A stretch of 42,029 nt of DNA from Armatimonadota bacterium (GTDB taxonomy: Bacteria > Armatimonadota > DTGP01 > JAKQQT01), in the NCBI GenBank assembly GCA_029564025.1, contig JAKQQT010000507.1:1-42029 (forward strand), written 5' to 3'. The number at the start of each line of letters is the position of its first letter. The stretch's first letter is position 1. A program made the position numbers and the translations under genes. Positions 17,958-26,726 of the stretch are shown here, in pieces. The notes under the pieces are model-generated. The model was given only the letters and a program-made list of their open reading frames with translations. It did no database searches and was not told where the DNA came from.

Positions 17958-17967
17958 GTTGTAAAAT
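17938..17967 (+). promoter_or_regulatory. Putative sigma-70 promoter of tRNA-Ala
   Basis: TTGACC (17938-17943) and TAAAAT (17962-17967) are separated by 18 bases. The expected start site falls at the first bases of the tRNA or a few bases before it. The -35 box lies inside the loop and edge of the preceding hairpin. Confidence 0.5.
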
Positions 17968-17976
17968 CTGTGTGCT

Positions 17977-18052
17977 GGGCCTGTGGCGCAGTTGGGAGCG
18001 CGCCTCAATGGCATTGAGGAGGCCAAGGGTTCGAATCCCTTCAGGTCCACCA
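17977..18052 (+). tRNA. tRNA-Ala (anticodon GGC)
   Basis: A full cloverleaf can be drawn: acceptor GGGCCTG/CAGGTCC, D-arm with AGTTGGGA, anticodon stem CCTCA/TGAGG with loop ATGGCAT (anticodon GGC, reading GCC/GCU), and T-arm AAGGG-TTCGAAT-CCCTT. The only acceptor wobble is G3:U70, the classic identity element for alanyl-tRNA synthetase. The discriminator is A and CCA is encoded (18050-18052). Confidence 0.96.
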
Positions 18053-18064
18053 CCGGACTGTATC

Positions 18065-18099
18065 GACCCCGCCCGGAAGGGCGGGGTCTTTTTTGTTTT
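18065..18099 (+). terminator. Rho-independent terminator between tRNA-Ala and the epimerase gene
   Basis: GACCCCGCCC and GGGCGGGGTC form a perfect ten-base stem around GGAA, followed by TTTTTTGTTTT. It lies 13 bases after the tRNA and directly abuts the GGAGG ribosome-binding site of the next gene, leaving no space for a separate promoter. Confidence 0.92.
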
Positions 18100-18112
18100 G
18101 GAGGTTCGCACG

Positions 18113-19069
18113 ATGCGGGAAATCCAATTTGCGGGAAACCCGACGTTCCTGGTCACCGGCGGCGGCGGTTTCATCGGCTCGCACATAGCCGAAACGCTGG
18201 TCGGCATGGGGCATACCGTGCGCGTGCTGGATGACTTCAGCACCGGACACATGTCCAACATCCCGCCCGGGTGCGATGTGATCGAGGGCAGTATCACGGA
18301 TTTGGAAGTCGTGCGCTCCGCCGTGGACGGCATCGATTACATACTCCACCAGGCGGCTATTCCCAGTGTGCCGCGCAGTGTGAAAGACCCTCTGGCTTCG
18401 CACAACGCTAACGTTGACGGCACGCTGAATCTTCTCCTTGCCGCGCGCGACGCGAAAGTCCGCCGTCTTGTTTACGCATCGTCCTCCAGTGTCTACGGAG
18501 ACATGCCGACATTGCCGAAGGTCGAAACGATGCCCCCGCGCCCGAAGTCGCCGTACGCTTTGCAGAAACTGACCGCCGAGGAGTACTGCCGCATTTTCTT
18601 CGATGTGTACGGGCTTGAGACAGTGAGCCTGCGCTATTTCAATGTCTTCGGTCCGAGGCAGGATCCGAAGAGTTACTACACCGGCGTCATCGCCAAGTTC
18701 GCCACGGCACTGCTGACAGGGCAGACGCCCACCATCTTCGGAGACGGTTTCCACAGCAGGGACTTCACCTTCGTCAGCAACAACGTGCGCGCCAATCTGC
18801 TGGCTTGCACCGCGCCCGCCTCGGCCGCCGGGCAGACGATGAACGTCGCGTGCGGCGACCGAATCACGCTCAGGCAACTGCTGGACAGCATACAGGAGAT
18901 TCTGGGCACCGGCGTTCAGCCGGAATACGGCCCCGAACGTGAAGGGGACGTGCGCGACAGCCAGGCGGACATCAACAAGGCGCGGGAACTGATCGGTTAC
19001 GAACCGGCGGTCGGCTTCATCGACGGTCTTCGAACGACGATGGAGTGGTACCGAAAAACGCTGGCCTGA
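18113..19069 (+). CDS. NAD-dependent epimerase/dehydratase (UDP-hexose 4-epimerase-like)
   Basis: 318 residues from the ATG at 18113, with TTTTGGAGG eight bases upstream; the track's start at 17972 runs through the tRNA and is rejected. The extended-SDR hallmarks are present: FLVTGGGGFIGSHI (NAD-binding GxxGxxG), VRRLVYASSSSVYGD with the catalytic Ser, and SPYALQKLTAEEY with Tyr-x-x-x-Lys. The RDFTFVSNNVRANL segment matches the GalE/WbpP branch, which epimerises C4 of UDP-glucose or UDP-N-acetylglucosamine for surface glycans. Which sugar is used cannot be told. Its transcript would have to read through the tRNA terminator or start within the tRNA region. Confidence 0.88.
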   Translation: MREIQFAGNPTFLVTGGGGFIGSHIAETLVGMGHTVRVLDDFSTGHMSNIPPGCDVIEGSITDLEVVRSAVDGIDYILHQAAIPSVPRSVKDPLASHNANVDGTLNLLLAARDAKVRRLVYASSSSVYGDMPTLPKVETMPPRPKSPYALQKLTAEEYCRIFFDVYGLETVSLRYFNVFGPRQDPKSYYTGVIAKFATALLTGQTPTIFGDGFHSRDFTFVSNNVRANLLACTAPASAAGQTMNVACGDRITLRQLLDSIQEILGTGVQPEYGPEREGDVRDSQADINKARELIGYEPAVGFIDGLRTTMEWYRKTLA

Positions 19070-19165
19070 CCGGTTGTGCGCGGCGTGTCGTCAAAGACGC
19101 TATAGTTATAGAAAAGCCGCCTTTCATAAGTTGCCATTGCCAGCACGGCGGCCGACCTACGCTCA

Positions 19166-20692
19166 ATGATGAACCGAAATCTGTTTGGCGGCCTCATTCT
19201 GGCCGTGTCCCTCATGGTCTTTTCAACCGCGTGTGTCCGCGCCCAGATCATCGCAGACCGCGTGTACGGTCAACCGGACTTTGCCACCGCCCTGCCGGGC
19301 AACTCCGCCGTTCCGCCCAATGCGCGCATCAACCTGCCGTATGACGTGGCGGCCGGGCCTGAAGGTGTGTACATTTCGGACAACTATTACCACCGAGTCC
19401 TTTTCTTTCCGGGCGAGGCCGTGGAAGCCACGGCTGTTTACGGCCAGCCGAACTTCGAAAGCCTCAGCCCCAACAACGGCGGCGTAAGCGCCAACAGCCT
19501 GAACTACCCCTGGGGTGTGGCGCGCGACAGTTTCGGTGTCTACATTGCGGACGGCAACAACAACCGAGTGCTCTTCTACCCGCACGGTTCCACCACCGCC
19601 ACGCGTGTTTACGGCCAACCTTCGTTCACCTCAAACAAGGCCAACTACTACGGTTTGAACGAGAACTCGCTGTTCGGCCCGTCCTTCCTGGCTACGGACG
19701 GGACAGGCGGCCTGTACGTGGCGGATACCGGCAACAACCGCGTTCTCTTTTTTCCGCCGAACAGCACCACGGCGACGAAGGTCTGGGGCCAGCCGAAGTT
19801 CACGACGAACTACCAGGGCGCCAGCGATACCGCGGTATCTTCCCCGCGCGGGATTGCGGTCGACTCGGAAGGCCTTTATGTGGTGGATTACAATAACCAC
19901 CGGGCGTTGTTCTTCCCGCACGGTTCGACAACCGCCACACGCGTCTACGGACAGCCGGATTTCACATCGTTTTTCCCGAACGATGGAGGATGCGGACCCA
20001 ACACCCTGCAACAACCGCTGGGATGCGCCGTGGACGAGACGGGATTTTATGTGGACGACTATCTGAACAGCCGGGCGCTGTTCTGGCCGCACGGCAGTAA
20101 TGTCGCCTCGGTGGTTTACGGTCAGACGGATTTCACCACGGTGCGCCTTAACTGGAATGGAGTCACGCCGTACGGGTTCTACGCGCCGCGCTCGGTCACA
20201 ACGGATGCCACCGGCGTTTATGTTTGCGATTTTGGCGGACGGGTGCTGAGGTTTCCGAAAACCACAACCCCGATGGCGGCGAGTGTTTCGTTCTTGACGG
20301 CTCCAGTTGGCGCGCGCGCGGGGCAACCATTTGAGGTCCAGCCTTCGGCTGTTGTACGTTATTCCAACGGCGCGCAAGCGACAAACTACACAGGTAATGT
20401 GCGCATACGCATCAAGCCGGGTTCCGGTCCGTCGTGCGGAACGTTGCTCGGAACGACCACCGTGTCGGCGGTTGCCGGAATCGCGACGTTTACCAACCTC
20501 GCCATCGACAAGCCCGGAACATACGAATTGATGGTCACCACGGCCACCTTTCCCATTCCGGAAACGGTGTCTGTCACAATTGGCGCGGCGCCGGGAGAAT
20601 CGCTGGCAGGTGATGTGAACGGAGACGGTTTCTTCAATGTCGCCGATGTAGCCGCCACTCTGAAAATCGCCGCGGGGTTGTCAACACCATGA
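19166..20692 (+). CDS. Secreted six-bladed NHL-type beta-propeller protein with dockerin-like tail (copy 1)
   Basis: 508 residues; ATG 19166 is followed at once by another ATG (19169). A signal peptide ends near VRA-Q (27). Six repeats of about 55-60 residues follow, each opening with a RVYGQPxF motif and containing a GVYxxDxxNNRVLFFP strand, which should fold as a six-bladed propeller. After this come an Ig-like domain (about 375-475) with a PGSGPSCGTLLGTT segment and a single EF-hand-like dockerin half (GDVNGDGFFNVADV). Likely extracellular or surface binding protein; ligand unknown. The next gene is a paralogue with the same architecture whose ATG overlaps this stop (ATGA). The 96-base upstream gap has a weak TATAGT box but no good Shine-Dalgarno. 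Confidence 0.85.
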   Translation: MMNRNLFGGLILAVSLMVFSTACVRAQIIADRVYGQPDFATALPGNSAVPPNARINLPYDVAAGPEGVYISDNYYHRVLFFPGEAVEATAVYGQPNFESLSPNNGGVSANSLNYPWGVARDSFGVYIADGNNNRVLFYPHGSTTATRVYGQPSFTSNKANYYGLNENSLFGPSFLATDGTGGLYVADTGNNRVLFFPPNSTTATKVWGQPKFTTNYQGASDTAVSSPRGIAVDSEGLYVVDYNNHRALFFPHGSTTATRVYGQPDFTSFFPNDGGCGPNTLQQPLGCAVDETGFYVDDYLNSRALFWPHGSNVASVVYGQTDFTTVRLNWNGVTPYGFYAPRSVTTDATGVYVCDFGGRVLRFPKTTTPMAASVSFLTAPVGARAGQPFEVQPSAVVRYSNGAQATNYTGNVRIRIKPGSGPSCGTLLGTTTVSAVAGIATFTNLAIDKPGTYELMVTTATFPIPETVSVTIGAAPGESLAGDVNGDGFFNVADVAATLKIAAGLSTP

Positions 20693-22209
20693 ACTTCCGA
20701 ACAGCATCTACCGCTCTTGCCGTGCTTATCTTCGCCGCACCGGGGCAAGCCCTGGTGATGCCCGACCGCGTTTACGGACAACCGAACCTGAACGTGGTGA
20801 TTTCCAACAACCCGGACCTTCCACCCAATGGCCGGATGGTGTCTCCCAGGGGTGTCGCGGTAACCGAAGAGGGTGTTTACATCAGCGATGAGATGCTGAA
20901 TCGCGTGCTGTTTATGCCGGGTGGCTCTATCCTCGCCTCGCGGGTGTACGGACAGCCGGATTACTCAAGCACGTTTTACAACCACTACGGGCTCAATGCG
21001 TCCAGCCTGTCCCGTCCGGCAGAGGTGGAAGCCAACGATTCCGGCGTTATCATCGCGGACTGGCGAAACTCGCGCGCTCTTTTTTACCGTCCCGGTGAAA
21101 CCACAGCCAGCCGGGTATTCGGCCAACCGGGCTTTGGTTCCTCATGTCCCCAGTGGGATGGCATTTCTCCCAACAGCCTCACGTATCCTGAAAACGTATC
21201 GCTGGACGCCAACGGAGGGGCCTACGTAACTGACTCGTTCATCTGCCGGGTGCTGTATTACCCGCCGGGCAGTTCGTGGGCCACTCGTGTGTACGGCGCC
21301 GAAACCCTTTACAGCATGTTCACGGGATCGAATGAGAAGTGGATGAACAGCGCGGCAGGAACTGCCGTTTCGGCCGATGGGGTATACATTGCCGACCGCG
21401 CAAACCACCGGGTGCTGTTTTATCCTCACGGAAGCCAGTCGGCCACACGCGTCTACGGGCAACCGAACTTCACCGCGCACGTCGTGAACAACGGCGGAAT
21501 CAGCGCCAACTCGCTGTACTACCCGACGGATGTTGCCCTCGACAAGGACGGTGTGTACATCAGCGACACATACAACAAGCGCGTGCTGTTCTACCCCGGA
21601 ACCAGCACCACGGCTACCATCGTATACGGACAACCGAGCCTGAACACGGTGGTTAACTCGTCAGCGCCGGGAGACGGTATCCTCTCCGATGCCCGCGCAA
21701 TTGCGGTGGACGAATTCGCCGTCTACGTTGTGGAAACTTACCGCGCCCGGGTGGTCCGGTACCCCAAGGTGGGTGTGAATGTGCCAAGATCGTTTGAGTT
21801 CACGGGCCAACCCGGAACGGCCAAGGCAGGGGAATCCCTTTCGGAATCACCATTGGTCGTTGTAAGGAAAGCAGACGGAACCATCGCCTCGGACTTCAAC
21901 GGATTCGTCCGTGTGAAACTTGCCTCAGGTGTTGGACCTTCGTGCGCCAAACTGCTCGGAACAACGAAGTTTCCGGTGATAAACGGTGTCGCCGTGCTTG
22001 ATGATGTGCGGGTGGACACACCGGGAACGTATAAGCTGACCGCCAGTGTGGGAACGCTGACAGAGCACGACAGCGCGGAGTTCACCATCACCGCGCCGGA
22101 CCACGCGTTCAACCCGGCGGACGCCGACCACAGCGGATCCGTGACGATCACCGATGCGGTTCTGCTGTTGCGCGCATTCGCCGGTCTTGACGGCCTGACG
22201 AACGGCTGA
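20689..22209 (+). CDS. Secreted six-bladed NHL-type beta-propeller protein with dockerin-like tail (copy 2)
   Basis: 506 residues, a paralogue of the preceding protein. It has its own signal peptide (STALAVLIFAAPGQA), which shows it is a separate gene rather than a frameshifted continuation. Six YGQP-type repeats are seen; the fourth is degenerate (RVYGAETLYSMF) and the third carries Cys-containing variants. The Ig-like domain again has a VGPSCAKLLGTT segment and the tail has one dockerin-type EF loop (DADHSGSVTITDAV). The overlapping ATGA start implies translational coupling with copy 1, so both are made in similar amounts. Function is probably extracellular binding; no catalytic motif is visible. 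Confidence 0.85.
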   Translation: MNFRTASTALAVLIFAAPGQALVMPDRVYGQPNLNVVISNNPDLPPNGRMVSPRGVAVTEEGVYISDEMLNRVLFMPGGSILASRVYGQPDYSSTFYNHYGLNASSLSRPAEVEANDSGVIIADWRNSRALFYRPGETTASRVFGQPGFGSSCPQWDGISPNSLTYPENVSLDANGGAYVTDSFICRVLYYPPGSSWATRVYGAETLYSMFTGSNEKWMNSAAGTAVSADGVYIADRANHRVLFYPHGSQSATRVYGQPNFTAHVVNNGGISANSLYYPTDVALDKDGVYISDTYNKRVLFYPGTSTTATIVYGQPSLNTVVNSSAPGDGILSDARAIAVDEFAVYVVETYRARVVRYPKVGVNVPRSFEFTGQPGTAKAGESLSESPLVVVRKADGTIASDFNGFVRVKLASGVGPSCAKLLGTTKFPVINGVAVLDDVRVDTPGTYKLTASVGTLTEHDSAEFTITAPDHAFNPADADHSGSVTITDAVLLLRAFAGLDGLTNG

Positions 22210-22353
22210 TCCTTCCCCAACAAGCCTGCGCCTCCCGACGCCGTTTGTTCGCGCGGCTTTCGACATGCCTTATCATGAAGATGATTCCATGCGCCCGGAG
22301 GCTTTGTAAGGAGCATACTGGCGCACCGTCACACGGCATGGAGGCAAGTTCAC

Positions 22354-25300
22354 ATGCGACGCACCGTTACGTTCACCTGGCGCCTGGCGCTTTTGTCCGC
22401 TCTGGGCATGATGCTGATGGGACAATCCGCCCGCGCTCAGACATGGGCCGACCTCTATTACAGGAACCGTCTGCCTTTCACAATCAACAACACATCCGGA
22501 CGGGCCTTCGCCGCGTCCGAACTGGCAACCGCAACTATTCCGGCATCGCTGACCGGGGACCTCGTTCGGCCCGACGGTTCGGACATTGCCGTATATTACG
22601 ACCAGACTCCCCTGCCAACCAAGGCCATGCCGATGGGCGGCTGTGTGAAGGTTGTGTTTCCCCTGCAGTCAGCGCTGGCCACGGGTACTTCCCAGTCGGG
22701 GTACACCCTTTATTTCAATGGCTACACGGGTTTCACCCCTCCGGCCGTACCGGCCGGAATCGTCTCCTATGATTTCCGCGATGGCAATCTGCACGGTTGG
22801 AAGAGCCTTCAGGATCCCGCCAATACGGGCCAGTCGGGCTCCGATGTGGTAATCGCCCCGGATCCGCAGGACGGCGAAACCTCGATGCTGTTGCAGGCAA
22901 CCAAGTACCATCACCCGATGGCCTATGCGGACGAGATGACTCCCGTGGGCGACGCGACGATGTACTTCGCCGGCCGAGCTTACGAGGGGCAGAAGGAAGT
23001 TGCGCCGATTCAACGATTCAATACCCAGGTCCTGATGGACTCGGAAGGCGCACAGTACGTAACCGGCGCTGATATCCCGGGTGTTGGTATTGCATTGGAC
23101 TCGTACGGTTCCTATGCCATGGGAATCATGACTACCCTGGGCGCGGAAGAGGGGACGCCGGCCCGGCGGCATCCGGGCCCGGAGATAATCATCGAGGGAT
23201 ACCCGTACACCGTTAACTCGCCAAACGTGCAATACGCGACCGTTGCGACGCGGTTGAAATCCGGAACCACCTGGTTCGCCGCGGACTGGTGGCAGGCGCA
23301 GAACAGGTTCGGAAACAGCGATCCTGTTGCCGGGGGATACCGGTTGAGCGTCAACACGGCGTCCAAGATCGGCGTTCAACCAATGCCGGAAGGCAAATTG
23401 GCGCTGATGCAGTACTACACCCCGGTCTACGTGAAGTGGATGTGCCTCGTACCCGGCGGTTGGTCGGACGACGTAACGACAACCACGGGAAGCGTGGAAT
23501 CCGCCCCCGGATTGCCGCCGGGCGCGGCTGTGATCCGCGGGATTGTGTACGATTCAACCGGCGGACCGGTGTTCACAATTGCGGACGCCACCGTTACCAT
23601 CAAGGACCAGAGCAACAACACCGTTGCCACCCTTACCACGGATGTAAACGGAAAATACGAGGCACTGGTTACGGCGACAGCCACACCGCAAATCTTCACG
23701 ATATCCGCCGTGAAGGGTGAGGCCACAGGCAGTGTCCAGCAGAACGTGACGGAAAGCGTGGAATACCAGATCGACCTGGGTATAACGTATCCAAACTTCG
23801 TCACGGGAATCATCAGCGACCCGCTGGGACGGCCCATTTCGGGAGCGGCGGTCGGATTCATGCTGGACGGCGGTCCGTACGTTTACACCGGAGCCAACGG
23901 CGTTTACGTTATACCGGTTCCCATCGGAACAGCCGTCCTTGGCGCACACAAGGATGGGCGCCTGATGGCCGGTCCGAAGTGGGTGAACACGGCTCGCGGC
24001 ACGGTGACCCAGCACATGACGAGTTTCCCGGCGATTACCAATATCATCGCGGGTATGACACCCAATCCGGTGCCGGGAGGAACAGGAACCGGCAACCTGA
24101 CTGACGGCATGTACAGCACGTACTGGGAGAGCGGTTCGGTGGCCGGGGTATCGCCCACAACGCCGATTCGCATCTCATTCCCGCTGACAAATGCCACGAT
24201 CACCGAAGTGGTCGTCCACTGGAAGAACCATCCGACAGCCTGGCATATCGAACTGACCAACCAGGTGACGAATTCCAGCGGACGAAATCCTTACAACGAT
24301 ACCCGTACGTACTACAACGCGGGTGAGAACGGACCGATCGAGCGCGGTGGATATACACCGCCCGGTTCTTCAGACCGCACCGTCGTACCAATGAAGACCG
24401 CGCGCGTGACCGGCGTGAGCATGCTGTCCATCGTTATCACCGGCGTGGCCGACAGCAATCCGGTATCGATATATGAAATCGAAGTCCGCAAGCCGGAATC
24501 ATCGCTGGAAGACGCGGCGGCGGCCTTGATGGTTGCCGCGGGATTGATGCGCGCTCCGACAGACATCGATATTCAAACCCGTTGGGCATCCTATCGGGAA
24601 TCGAAGAACATCGATGTCGCCACGGCCGTGCGCCTTGCCAGGGACACGCCACTGGAATACCGTGCGTTGCGGGTTCTGGCCATCAACTACGAACCGATTA
24701 TCGAGTCTGAAGGCAACAAGAAAGTACGCTTGGTGTTCGGGTGGAACAACCCCATCACGAATAATGAGAACCACCGCAAGGATATGGAACTCGCCAGCAA
24801 CGGTTATCTGCGGATTTACATGTTGCCACAGTTCATCCTGGACGAATGGCCTCTGCACCTCGATGGAACGCGCTACACCGACGCCCAGTACCTGGCGGAA
24901 ACCCGCGCGGGGAACTGGACGAAGGTTGGCGGAGACTACAACGCCATCATCCGGCAGTTCGACCTGGTGCGCCGCGTTGACGTGGGGGACGTGGACGAAA
25001 TCTGGTTGCAAGGCATACCGGGCCTCGGCTGGTGGGAAACCACCATGGCCGGCAAAAACGCCTACTGGTGCAACTCCGGACCCGTGCCCGGCCAGACCGG
25101 CAACCGCCTGTTTATCCTCAGTGGATTCAACTACGAACGCGGCAACGACTGTATGCTTGAAGATTGGGGGCACCGCTCCGAAAGTATCCTCGGCTTCAAG
25201 GTCTACGGCGGATGGAATGCGGCCAGCGAACGCACGCTGTTCGACAAGTTCACCAGGTTCGAGAAAATCACACCGGGCAAGGCTTCGTGCGGCAACGTTC

Positions 25301-25587
25301 ACTATCCGCCGAACGGGACATCCGACTACGACTTCGCGAACACGACATACGTGTCCAGCGATGCGGACGACTGGCTGAACTACCCGAACTATCCGAGCGA
25401 GGGCGCGCCCCGGAAGATGATCAACCGAAGCGCCTGGGCGACACCGTACACCGGCGACTACCACCGCAACTACCACATCTGGTGGTTCAAGCGCTTCCCG
25501 CACGTGGCCGGCGTAGCCACCGACGGGCGACAGCACAACTGGTGGAAGTACGTGGTGTTCCTGAACGAACAACCCGAAAGCCGCTAG
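22354..25587 (+). CDS. Large secreted multidomain protein with uncharacterised C-terminal domain
   Basis: 1077 residues with a signal peptide (RLALLSALGMMLMGQSARA-Q) and GGAGG-type ribosome-binding site at nine bases. Domains as read: a DUF2341-like beta domain (about 25-140, LPFTINNTSGRAF), a jelly-roll-like lectin segment (about 140-380), a carboxypeptidase-regulatory-like Ig domain (about 390-480) and possibly a second one, an F5/8-type-C-like domain (about 560-710, LTDGMYSTYWESG), then a degenerate dockerin-like pair (LEDAAAALMVAAGL, NIDVATAVRLARD). A roughly 300-residue C-terminal domain follows, rich in Trp/Tyr, with LQGIPGLGWWETTMAG, FNYERG and LEDWGHRSES motifs. I do not recognise an enzyme family for it. 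The protein is probably extracellular and glycan-associated. Confidence 0.8.
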   Translation: MRRTVTFTWRLALLSALGMMLMGQSARAQTWADLYYRNRLPFTINNTSGRAFAASELATATIPASLTGDLVRPDGSDIAVYYDQTPLPTKAMPMGGCVKVVFPLQSALATGTSQSGYTLYFNGYTGFTPPAVPAGIVSYDFRDGNLHGWKSLQDPANTGQSGSDVVIAPDPQDGETSMLLQATKYHHPMAYADEMTPVGDATMYFAGRAYEGQKEVAPIQRFNTQVLMDSEGAQYVTGADIPGVGIALDSYGSYAMGIMTTLGAEEGTPARRHPGPEIIIEGYPYTVNSPNVQYATVATRLKSGTTWFAADWWQAQNRFGNSDPVAGGYRLSVNTASKIGVQPMPEGKLALMQYYTPVYVKWMCLVPGGWSDDVTTTTGSVESAPGLPPGAAVIRGIVYDSTGGPVFTIADATVTIKDQSNNTVATLTTDVNGKYEALVTATATPQIFTISAVKGEATGSVQQNVTESVEYQIDLGITYPNFVTGIISDPLGRPISGAAVGFMLDGGPYVYTGANGVYVIPVPIGTAVLGAHKDGRLMAGPKWVNTARGTVTQHMTSFPAITNIIAGMTPNPVPGGTGTGNLTDGMYSTYWESGSVAGVSPTTPIRISFPLTNATITEVVVHWKNHPTAWHIELTNQVTNSSGRNPYNDTRTYYNAGENGPIERGGYTPPGSSDRTVVPMKTARVTGVSMLSIVITGVADSNPVSIYEIEVRKPESSLEDAAAALMVAAGLMRAPTDIDIQTRWASYRESKNIDVATAVRLARDTPLEYRALRVLAINYEPIIESEGNKKVRLVFGWNNPITNNENHRKDMELASNGYLRIYMLPQFILDEWPLHLDGTRYTDAQYLAETRAGNWTKVGGDYNAIIRQFDLVRRVDVGDVDEIWLQGIPGLGWWETTMAGKNAYWCNSGPVPGQTGNRLFILSGFNYERGNDCMLEDWGHRSESILGFKVYGGWNAASERTLFDKFTRFEKITPGKASCGNVHYPPNGTSDYDFANTTYVSSDADDWLNYPNYPSEGAPRKMINRSAWATPYTGDYHRNYHIWWFKRFPHVAGVATDGRQHNWWKYVVFLNEQPESR

Positions 25588-25617
25588 GCTTTCGACACGT
25601 AAGGCTGGTTAGGTACA

Positions 25618-25649
25618 TAGGGGCCCGTACGGGCCCCTACTGTGTTTTT
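25618..25649 (+). terminator. Palindromic terminator after the multidomain gene
   Basis: TAGGGGCCCGTACGGGCCCCTA is a perfect 22-base palindrome 31 bases after the stop, followed by CTGTGTTTTT. It serves the plus-strand gene. The core GGGCCCGTA is shared with intergenic copies near 30078 and 30194. Confidence 0.75.
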
Positions 25650-25656
25650 GGGGAAA

Positions 25657-26661
25657 CTATCGGATGCCCAACGCCTCGGCGAGCGAATCGATGCGACGGA
25701 GTTCGGTCTGCAGATGCCCGGTCGATGCGCCGTCGAGGTAGTGCGGCATCTGGAGAAGACGGACGGACCACTCGTAAGCCGCGGCGGCCAGGCGTATCCG
25801 GTTCATCGGTACGTCCTGACCGAGGCTTTTGCCGAGTTTCTGATGGTAGACAATCAGCATATTGTCCAGCGGCACGCGCCCGTCCGGGTGATTGACACGC
25901 AGGTACATGAAGGCGATGTCCTCCGGGCCGCGTCCGATGCGCACCCCCTGCCAGTCTGTCCACACGAAAACGCCTGTTCCGTCCTGTCTCACGTTCCCGA
26001 TGTGGCAATCGCCGTGTATCAAGGTTTCGGGCAACGCCTCCAGGTGAGCCTGTGTGGCGGCGACGCTATCGATCCGTTTATCGATGATCTGGAGGCGTTC
26101 GGTGGTCAGAATGTCCTTGAAATGCGCCTTGCCGGCGAGGTGGTTCCAGCAAAGCCGGGCGTGTTGCGGCATGTCCTCCGCCTCGATGAATGAGGGTGTG
26201 CCGGAGAAGCCCAGCGCGCGAAGTTCATCGCCGCGGTTCCATAAGGCGGCGTGAAAGCGGGCCAGATCCTCGGCCGCCCGAAGGAAGTGGTCCCGTGTCC
26301 AACCCTCCAGGGGCGGAGCGGCGGGACAATCCTCCATCAGCACGGCGGTTATCTGCTTCTTATCCAGGCAAACGGCGTCCACGCGGGGTACGCGAACCGG
26401 CATACGTTCAGCAAGCATCCCGTAAAACAGCGCCTCGCGCCGGGCGCCCTCCGGATTTCCCTTCGAATCACCGGTCCGCTTCGCCTTCAGGATGCGCGTG
26501 GAACCATCGGCAAGATAGACGCGGAATCCGCCGGTGCCCCAGGGATTTTCCCCGATTACGTCAATGCGGTGAACGGATGCGGACTGGATGCCCAGCACAT
26601 CGAGAGCCTGCGAGGCAATATCGACGGAGGTGGAATGGCTGTTGGGTTCGGCGTTGCTCAT
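25657..26661 (-). CDS. Aminoglycoside phosphotransferase-like kinase (APH family)
   Basis: 334 residues from the ATG at 26661; the track's 459-residue ORF adds an unsupported 125-residue basic N-terminus that overlaps the next gene. The kinase core is clear: a beta hairpin with a Lys (ILKAKR), a hinge segment (VLMEDCPAAPP), the catalytic loop HGDCHIGN, and the metal-binding DWQGVRIGRGPEDIAF. These are APH/choline-kinase-fold hallmarks; such kinases phosphorylate small molecules (aminoglycosides, choline, sugars, homoserine). Nothing suggests actual antibiotic resistance. It follows the toroid glycosidase-like gene by 65 bases on the same strand, so a sugar or sugar-derived substrate is plausible. 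Confidence 0.85.
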   Translation of the reverse strand: MSNAEPNSHSTSVDIASQALDVLGIQSASVHRIDVIGENPWGTGGFRVYLADGSTRILKAKRTGDSKGNPEGARREALFYGMLAERMPVRVPRVDAVCLDKKQITAVLMEDCPAAPPLEGWTRDHFLRAAEDLARFHAALWNRGDELRALGFSGTPSFIEAEDMPQHARLCWNHLAGKAHFKDILTTERLQIIDKRIDSVAATQAHLEALPETLIHGDCHIGNVRQDGTGVFVWTDWQGVRIGRGPEDIAFMYLRVNHPDGRVPLDNMLIVYHQKLGKSLGQDVPMNRIRLAAAAYEWSVRLLQMPHYLDGASTGHLQTELRRIDSLAEALGIR

Positions 26662-26726
26662 TGCGATTTGCCCGTATGCGTTCAGCGGGTTTCTGAGCGA
26701 AAGGGAGTAATAACGGTGTTCACTCC

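Noticed and set aside
17972-18112. N-terminal extension of the epimerase ORF through the tRNA
   Set aside because: The tRNA and terminator occupy this stretch, and GGAGG with an ATG at 18113 starts exactly before the Rossmann motif.
20680-20700. Frameshift splitting one propeller gene into two
   Set aside because: The second ORF has its own signal peptide and a complete six-repeat propeller, and the first ends with a complete EF loop.
24499-25572. Long minus-strand ORF (357 codons) opposite the 1077-residue protein
   Set aside because: It mirrors the codon positions of a well-supported gene; its translation is Val/Arg/His-rich with no domain. GC-rich coding DNA commonly yields such antisense frames.
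25657-26661. Antibiotic resistance determinant
   Set aside because: The APH fold alone does not imply aminoglycoside resistance; the sequence and the sugar-enzyme context give no support for it.
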